The position numbers and the translations under genes were made by a program. Positions 60,375-64,000 of a stretch of 64,000 nucleotides of DNA are shown here, piece after piece. The notes below the pieces were generated by a model. The model did not search any database. It was given only the letters and a program-made list of their open reading frames with translations, and was not told the origin of the DNA. Source of the DNA: JBILXY01 sp044378055 (GTDB taxonomy: Bacteria > Patescibacteriota > JACMRA01); assembly GCA_044378055.1 (NCBI GenBank), contig JBILXY010000003.1, forward strand, positions 1 to 64,000, written 5' to 3'. Within the stretch, counting starts at the first letter, position 1, and each line of letters begins with the position of its first letter.

Positions 60375-60608
60375 TTAAACTAAATTTTGCTTTTTAAAAA
60401 GACTTTGTACTGAACTTGATGTTTCAGTGTTTAAAGCAATATAGTGCTTTACTCTATCAGCTTCTAATTTAACTTCTTTAGTATTTGGATTGTACCATCC
60501 TAAAATTTCAATGAATTTTTTTCCTACGAATTTTTGTTTTTCAGCAACAACTACCCTGTAGAATTTACTGTGTTTGCGACCTATTGGTTGAAATCTAATT
60601 GTTAACAT
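60375..60608 (-). CDS. rpsP: 30S ribosomal protein S16
   Basis: 77 residues with S16 marks: Thr-Ile-Arg-Phe-Gln-Pro-Ile-Gly-Arg-Lys near the start, Tyr-Arg-Val-Val-Val-Ala-Glu, Ile-Glu-Ile-Leu-Gly-Trp-Tyr-Asn-Pro and Val-Lys-His-Tyr-Ile. S16 helps fold the 5' and central domains of 16S rRNA. It is normally grouped with trmD and rplS. Here it sits at the end of the rpsM-rpsK-rpsD operon, where rpoA and rplQ are usual. 12 nt from rpsD, no Shine-Dalgarno motif. Confidence 0.95.
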   Translation of the reverse strand: MLTIRFQPIGRKHSKFYRVVVAEKQKFVGKKFIEILGWYNPNTKEVKLEADRVKHYIALNTETSSSVQSLFKKQNLV

Positions 60609-60620
60609 ATATAATCTTTA

Positions 60621-61259
60621 TTATCCTACTTTGCGGGAATAGTATTCCACAACTGGAGCTATTTTGAAATCTTGAGGTAAATCTGCTTCAAGAGGTAAGT
60701 TTACAACTCTAATTTGCTTAGACTTTGTGCAATCTAGCCAAGATGGTGATTCGTTTGGAATTTCTAATTTAAAATTAGTCCAGAAAGGAGATTTTAATTT
60801 ACTCTCTTTAATTGTAATAATGTCACCGGCGCTAACCATGAAAGAAGGAATATCTACTTTAACCCCGTTTACTAGGAAGTGTCCGTGGTTTACTAACTGT
60901 CTTCCTTGTGATCTTGAATTTGAAAGCCCAGCACGATAAACAACATTATCTAATCTTCTTTCAAGATAACCAAGTACTGTTTTTCCAGTATCAGAAGAAG
61001 CTTTGTTAGCCTTTTTGAAAAGATTTGTCATTTGCTTTTCTAAAACACCATAAGTGAATTTGATAGCTTGCTTTTCAAGTAATTGCTTTCCGAATTCAGA
61101 AACTTTGGAGAATTTTCCCTTTCCAGCTCCGTGTTCACCGGATTTGTATGGTTTTTTAGAAAAATCATCTTTTGGTGAAAAGCTTCTTGCACCTTTTAAA
61201 AATAGGTTTCTTCCAATTCTCTTGGATAATTTTGTCTTGCCTGCGGTATATCTAGCCAT
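60621..61259 (-). CDS. rpsD: 30S ribosomal protein S4
   Basis: 212 residues. The basic N-domain lacks the zinc cysteines found in some S4 proteins. The S4 RNA-binding domain (about 95-160) has Arg-Arg-Leu-Asp-Asn-Val-Val-Tyr-Arg-Ala-Gly and Ser-Arg-Ser-Gln-Gly-Arg-Gln-Leu-Val-Asn-His-Gly-His. S4 nucleates 30S assembly and in E. coli represses the alpha operon. The rpoA and rplQ genes that normally follow are missing and rpsP follows instead. Confidence 0.95.
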   Translation of the reverse strand: MARYTAGKTKLSKRIGRNLFLKGARSFSPKDDFSKKPYKSGEHGAGKGKFSKVSEFGKQLLEKQAIKFTYGVLEKQMTNLFKKANKASSDTGKTVLGYLERRLDNVVYRAGLSNSRSQGRQLVNHGHFLVNGVKVDIPSFMVSAGDIITIKESKLKSPFWTNFKLEIPNESPSWLDCTKSKQIRVVNLPLEADLPQDFKIAPVVEYYSRKVG

Positions 61260-61274
61260 ATTATATTTTAATTA

Positions 61275-61676
61275 TTAAACTCTTCTTCTCTTACTTGGTC
61301 TTACGCCTCCAAAAGGAAAACCTGTAGCGTCTCTGATTGAATCAAGTTGTAAATCAGTTGCTTGGATAGCTCTTAAGAATGAATCTCTAGCCATTCCAGC
61401 ACCTTTAATTACAATTTGTACATTAGTTGCTTCTAATTGCTTGATTTTTTCTAAAATTGTTTCAGTTGCTTTTTGAGCAGCGAAAGGTGTTTTCTTTTTT
61501 GCACCTTTAAAACCTGAGCTTCCACTACTTGCCCATGCAAGAACCTTACCTTCAAGGTCTGTTAAAGTAATTATCGAGTTGTTAAATTGTGCACGCATGC
61601 AAATTCTTACAACAGGTAATTTCTGCTTAATTTTAGTTTTTCTAACGTTTAGTTTTGGGGTTGCCTTTTTGGCCAT
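61275..61676 (-). CDS. rpsK: 30S ribosomal protein S11
   Basis: 133 residues. S11 features are visible: Phe-Asn-Asn-Ser-Ile-Ile-Thr-Leu-Thr-Asp near 32, Ala-Ser-Ser-Gly near 50, Gly-Ala-Lys-Lys-Lys-Thr-Pro-Phe-Ala-Ala-Gln near 57, and the C-terminal Pro-Phe-Gly-Gly-Val-Arg-Pro-Ser-Lys-Arg-Arg-Arg-Val. The usual ending Asn-Gly-Cys-Arg-Pro-Pro is varied. It forms part of the 30S platform. Second ribosomal gene after S13 on the minus-strand operon, with 45 nt between them. Confidence 0.95.
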   Translation of the reverse strand: MAKKATPKLNVRKTKIKQKLPVVRICMRAQFNNSIITLTDLEGKVLAWASSGSSGFKGAKKKTPFAAQKATETILEKIKQLEATNVQIVIKGAGMARDSFLRAIQATDLQLDSIRDATGFPFGGVRPSKRRRV

Positions 61677-61721
61677 AATTATAATATCTTAATTCTCTTA
61701 GTGTTATCTGTTTGTCAAGTT

Positions 61722-62111
61722 CTAGGTTTTTCCAGCTGCTTTGTTTTTGCCGCTTCCTGCTGTATTCCTTTTGTTGCCTCTAGCTGTTCTTGAATTAGTT
61801 TTGGTTCTTTGACCGCGAACAGGTAAGTGTAATTTGTGTCTTTTACCTCTCCATGTTCCAATATCAGTTAAACGCTTAATGTTGGAAAGATTCTGCCTTC
61901 TTAGGTCTGCTTCAATAATTAAATTATTTTCAACATAGCTTCTAATTTCAGCAACTTCTTTTTCACTTAAATCATCTAATTTAATTTCAGGTTTAAGTTT
62001 AAGTTCTACTAAAATGTCTTTAACATTGGATTTACCAACGCCTTTAATTAAACTTAAAGCGAATCTTATCTGTTTTTGGCCGTCCAAAGTGACGCCAGCA
62101 ATTCTAATCAT
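61722..62111 (-). CDS. rpsM: 30S ribosomal protein S13
   Basis: 129 residues beginning Met-Ile-Arg-Ile-Ala-Gly-Val. It has the helix-two-turn-helix core, Asp-Ile-Gly-Thr-Trp-Arg-Gly-Lys-Arg-His and the conserved Pro-Val-Arg-Gly-Gln-Arg-Thr-Lys-Thr-Asn-Ser-Arg-Thr segment that contacts the P-site tRNA and bridges to the 50S. The tail is Lys/Gly/Ala-rich. It lies 5 nt after the small basic gene in the rpmJ position. Confidence 0.96.
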   Translation of the reverse strand: MIRIAGVTLDGQKQIRFALSLIKGVGKSNVKDILVELKLKPEIKLDDLSEKEVAEIRSYVENNLIIEADLRRQNLSNIKRLTDIGTWRGKRHKLHLPVRGQRTKTNSRTARGNKRNTAGSGKNKAAGKT

Positions 62112-62116
62112 AATAT

Positions 62117-62305
62117 TTAAAATTTCATTCTTTTCTGTTTCTTCAAAGGAATTGGCTGCCTAGAGTTAATACGATTGCCGATAGAACTATCGTCAAATGC
62201 ATAAAAACGCAGGATGCCTCTTCTTCTAGTAAAATAGCCTTGGGCCATTCTACCGCGTCGAGTGAGTTTTTTACCTCGTCCAGTTAGGGATACAACAACT
62301 TTCAT
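62117..62305 (-). CDS. Small basic protein in the rpmJ (L36) position
   Basis: 62 residues, 3 nt after infA and 5 nt before rpsM, exactly where rpmJ normally lies. It starts Met-Lys-Val like L36 and is extremely Arg/Lys-rich with Gly-Arg-Gly-Lys-Lys and Arg-Arg-Arg-Gly-Ile-Leu-Arg. It has none of the Cys-x2-Cys...Cys-x4-His zinc ligands of C+ L36, is longer than the family's 37-38 residues, and its second half (Ser-Ser-Ile-Gly-Asn-Arg-Ile-Asn-Ser-Arg) matches nothing I recognise. It could be a highly divergent zinc-free L36 or a lineage-specific ribosomal protein. Confidence 0.55.
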   Translation of the reverse strand: MKVVVSLTGRGKKLTRRGRMAQGYFTRRRGILRFYAFDDSSIGNRINSRQPIPLKKQKRMKF

Positions 62306-62308
62306 ATA

Positions 62309-62599
62309 TTAGTCTCTAGAAATAATTACACCTTTAGTCAAATCTTCCATTGGATCTACCTCTACAGTAACGCTGTCTCCTTTTAAAATTTTGATTCGTC
62401 TTACCTTAAAAAGTGTCTTGGTTTGGCAGTCAATGATAAGTGGATCTAAGCCCTTATCTCTTTCTACTTTTACCTTGAATTTTACCCCAGGCAATGCCTC
62501 GATAATAACACCTTTAAAATAAATCTTGTCGTCTTTTTGTTCCGAGCCAGTGTTTGATCTGCGTCTGGATGATCTTTTTTTAGTTGGTTTAGCTTTCAC
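62309..62599 (-). CDS. infA: Translation initiation factor IF-1
   Basis: 96 residues from GTG 62599. The IF-1 OB fold spans about 26-96: Phe-Lys-Gly-Val-Ile-Ile-Glu-Ala-Leu-Pro-Gly-Val-Lys-Phe-Lys-Val, Lys-Val-Arg-Arg-Ile-Lys-Ile-Leu-Lys-Gly-Asp-Ser-Val-Thr-Val-Glu, Asp-Leu-Thr-Lys-Gly-Val-Ile. An extra basic N-terminal tail of about 24 residues (Lys/Arg/Ser-rich) precedes it; standard IF-1 has about 72 residues. IF-1 occupies the A site during initiation. It is the first gene of the ribosomal operon, with a consensus promoter upstream. Confidence 0.93.
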   Translation of the reverse strand: MKAKPTKKRSSRRRSNTGSEQKDDKIYFKGVIIEALPGVKFKVKVERDKGLDPLIIDCQTKTLFKVRRIKILKGDSVTVEVDPMEDLTKGVIISRD

Positions 62600-62626
62600 T
62601 GAAATTGTAATTTAATTTTCTTCATT

Positions 62627-62655
62627 ATTAAAAAGCACCAATTTATTTATGTCAA
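62627..62655 (-). promoter_or_regulatory. Promoter of the infA-rps operon
   Basis: On the minus strand: TTGACA, 17-nt spacer, TTTAAT, then 27 nt to GTG 62599. It is a leadered promoter, unlike most single genes in the window. Confidence 0.65.
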
Positions 62656-62736
62656 ATTTATTTTAGTAAGAATATGCCATAAAACCAATAAATTATTTAT
62701 TTTGTGAGTTTTAATAATAATTATATGCAATGTTGA

Positions 62737-62742
62737 TTGACA
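62737..62742 (+). promoter_or_regulatory. -35 box of the heliorhodopsin gene
   Basis: TTGACA 48 nt before ATG 62791. The -10 is not certain: TTGTTT lies at 17-nt spacing and TATCTT is closer. The leader is about 20-25 nt and AT-rich, without a Shine-Dalgarno motif. Confidence 0.45.
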
Positions 62743-62790
62743 TCTAACTAAAATTTATCTTGTTTCCTGCATTAAGTTAAATTAAACAAT

Positions 62791-63663
62791 ATGTCAGATA
62801 CTAATTCTTATACAAATTTACGCAAGTGGAATATATTCATGGGTTTCCTTCATTTGGTTCAGGGTTTATTCATGGTTTTTGTTTCAAAAGAAAGTTTAAC
62901 CACAATTAGTCTTTGGCTTCCAAATATTGATACAAGAGCAAGATCAATTAATCTAGTTTCCGAAAGCTGGTATTCTGTGAATCTTGGCTATACAATATCT
63001 TCCTTCCTATTTCTATCTGCCTTAGCCCACTTTATAACTGTTTTACCTAATGTTTATGAATGGTATATTGCAAATCTTAAGAACAAGATTAACCTAATTA
63101 GATGGTATGAATATGCCATTTCCAGTTCTGTAATGGTTTATGTAATTGCAATTCAATGTGGAATTAGAGATGCTGCAACATTATTATTACTTGTTGGTAT
63201 TAATGCCTGTATGAACCTGTTCGGTGCTGTAATGGAAATGCATAATTCAGCTTTGCGTAAACTTTCGTACATGCAGCAGAACAAAGTATCTGAAGTTGAT
63301 ACAAGTGTTGTAGAACTTGATGATGACACCAACTTTAAACCAAATTGGGCAGCTTTTATTTATGGAAGTTTTGCTGGAATTTTACCATGGCTTGTAATGG
63401 GTGTATATTTCTTCGTATCTTTAGACAGATTAGGAAACAACAGTGATATTCCTCAGCAAGTAAAAGATGTTTTGAATAATGTAAGATTCATCTTCCCTGC
63501 CTTATTCGTATTCTTCAACTTATTCGCCATTAACATGATTCTTCAATACAAGAGAGTAGGACCATGGAAGAAATATATTTTCGGAGAAAAAGCTTATATT
63601 ATTCTAAGTTTATTAGCTAAATCTTTCCTAGCTTGGTTTATTTGGGGTGGAACTTTAAGATAG
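62791..63663 (+). CDS. Heliorhodopsin
   Basis: 290 residues with seven membrane helices and the heliorhodopsin pattern rather than that of type 1 rhodopsins. It has Leu-Arg-Lys-Trp-Asn at the start, His21 and His80, Arg-Trp-Tyr-Glu107-Tyr-Ala-Ile-Ser-Ser-Ser-Val-Met in helix 3 (the counterion), Glu149 in helix 4, and the retinal-binding Lys277 in Leu-Ser-Leu-Leu-Ala-Lys-Ser-Phe-Leu-Ala-Trp of helix 7. Heliorhodopsins are inverted (N-terminus inside), slow-cycling light sensors, thought to regulate partner enzymes. An acidic, disordered insertion (about 155-185) between helices 4 and 5 should lie in the cytoplasm. No retinal synthesis genes are nearby. It diverges from infA and ends in two tandem terminators. 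Confidence 0.9.
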   Translation: MSDTNSYTNLRKWNIFMGFLHLVQGLFMVFVSKESLTTISLWLPNIDTRARSINLVSESWYSVNLGYTISSFLFLSALAHFITVLPNVYEWYIANLKNKINLIRWYEYAISSSVMVYVIAIQCGIRDAATLLLLVGINACMNLFGAVMEMHNSALRKLSYMQQNKVSEVDTSVVELDDDTNFKPNWAAFIYGSFAGILPWLVMGVYFFVSLDRLGNNSDIPQQVKDVLNNVRFIFPALFVFFNLFAINMILQYKRVGPWKKYIFGEKAYIILSLLAKSFLAWFIWGGTLR

Positions 63664-63685
63664 TTTCTTTCCTTGTAATAGTAGC

Positions 63686-63710
63686 GACCGTCTCGGACGG
63701 TCATTTTTTT
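63686..63710 (+). terminator. Heliorhodopsin terminator 1
   Basis: Perfect stem GACCGTC, loop TCG, GACGGTC, then A and seven T. It starts 23 nt after the heliorhodopsin stop. Confidence 0.85.
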
Positions 63711-63732
63711 GGTTATTTTTGGTCATTTTTAC

Positions 63733-63756
63733 GGTCGTCTCGGACGGTCATTTTTT
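63733..63756 (+). terminator. Heliorhodopsin terminator 2 (near-duplicate)
   Basis: Stem GGTCGTC, loop TCG, GACGGTC with two G-U pairs, then A and six T. It looks like a duplicated copy of terminator 1, with a further GGTCATTTTT unit between the two. Confidence 0.75.
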
Positions 63757-63868
63757 ATTGTAAATTATTCATTTCCCTCTTACTAAGGCAAATTGTGCAG
63801 TATATCTTTAACCAAGAAAATTACGCTTTGTTTCTTTAATTTTAATTCCTCCCTAACAAGGGCCTTTT

Positions 63869-64000
63869 CTATGATTGAATTTCTTCGTCGATCACTTTTT
63901 TCAATGTCTCTTTCACCGATAAAATTACACTTTTTTTCTTTAGTTTTAGATCTTCCCCCATTAATCTTAAAGGATCAAAAGTTTCTTTTTTAATTCTTGG
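63869..64000 (-). CDS. C-terminal end of an unknown protein (partial)
   Basis: An open frame enters from the right edge on the minus strand and ends at TAG 63869-63871. The visible 43 residues are Lys/Glu/Leu-rich and helical (Phe-Asp-Pro-Leu-Arg-Leu-Met-Gly-Glu-Asp, then Val-Lys-Glu-Thr-Leu-Lys-Lys-Val-Ile-Asp-Glu-Glu). The codon pattern looks coding and the frame is the only one open on this strand to the edge. The family cannot be told. The 205-nt gap between heliorhodopsin and this stop holds only the terminators and AT-rich sequence. Confidence 0.45.
   Translation of the reverse strand, partial: PRIKKETFDPLRLMGEDLKLKKKSVILSVKETLKKVIDEEIQS

Overview
The window is AT-rich, gene-dense bacterial chromosome. 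It is most likely from a Candidate Phyla Radiation (Patescibacteria) organism. The evidence is a divergent 16S rRNA whose universal primer sites carry mismatches, a 16S gene not followed by a 23S, single-gene housekeeping functions, many short membrane-anchored orphan proteins, and ribosomal genes in reduced order. The Katanobacteria/Dojkabacteria/Microgenomates side of the CPR is a guess. UGA is used as a normal stop (dprA ends in TGA and prfB is present), so the UGA-glycine code of Gracilibacteria/SR1 is excluded.

Layout. 1-8 kb holds the end of a ribbon-helix-helix-like gene, an FtsW/RodA protein, an M20-peptidase homologue that has lost its metal ligands, ruvC, rarA, sppA, a short DHH (RecJ-like) protein and exonuclease III. 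Two copies of a palindromic repeat sit at the convergent gene ends. 8-16 kb holds a Thr-rich wall-anchored protein, a polyprenol-sugar module (GT2, GT-C-like, GtrA), a flavoprotein reductase homologue without its redox cysteines, pilM, an RNA uracil methyltransferase and VKOR. 16-25 kb holds MarR, a CPBP protease, a membrane protein divergent from infC, prfB, and two very large overlapping membrane proteins. 25.2-27.2 kb is a stand-alone 16S rRNA unit with its own promoter, an RNase III-type processing stem and a terminator. 27-36 kb holds hypothetical proteins, a GT4, a mannose-isomerase-type cupin, rpsI-rpmA-RDD-rpmF, an SDR epimerase and small orphans. 36-45 kb holds glyS, a flippase, an anchored-protein operon, a DegT aminotransferase, tRNA-Ser and HtrA. 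45-54 kb holds tRNA-Glu, a RecG wedge-only protein, a kinase, a phosphatase, a candidate structured small RNA, a DUF1993 protein, nrdR, and an exported pair that includes an orphan solute-binding protein. 53-62.6 kb on the minus strand holds dprA, mutM, ileS and the operon infA-(rpmJ position)-rpsM-rpsK-rpsD-rpsP-khpA. 62.8-63.7 kb holds a heliorhodopsin followed by tandem terminators.

The strongest cross-cutting signal is how genes start. At least fifteen, on both strands and in unrelated functions, have a TTGACA-like box, a 17-18 nt spacer and a weak -10 hexamer placed 4-6 nt before the start codon. The predicted transcription start therefore falls at or next to the ATG/GTG, meaning leaderless mRNAs. 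The same geometry precedes tRNA-Ser. Shine-Dalgarno motifs are nearly absent although the 16S tail keeps CCTCC. This promoter rule also corrects several gene starts.

Other points of interest are the heliorhodopsin with its lysine and glutamate residues intact, two enzyme homologues with systematically replaced catalytic residues, two recombination proteins cut off at domain boundaries (RecG wedge and DHH), a hairpin-rich RNA candidate with its own promoter at about 48.8 kb, and a basic protein lacking zinc ligands in the rpmJ position.
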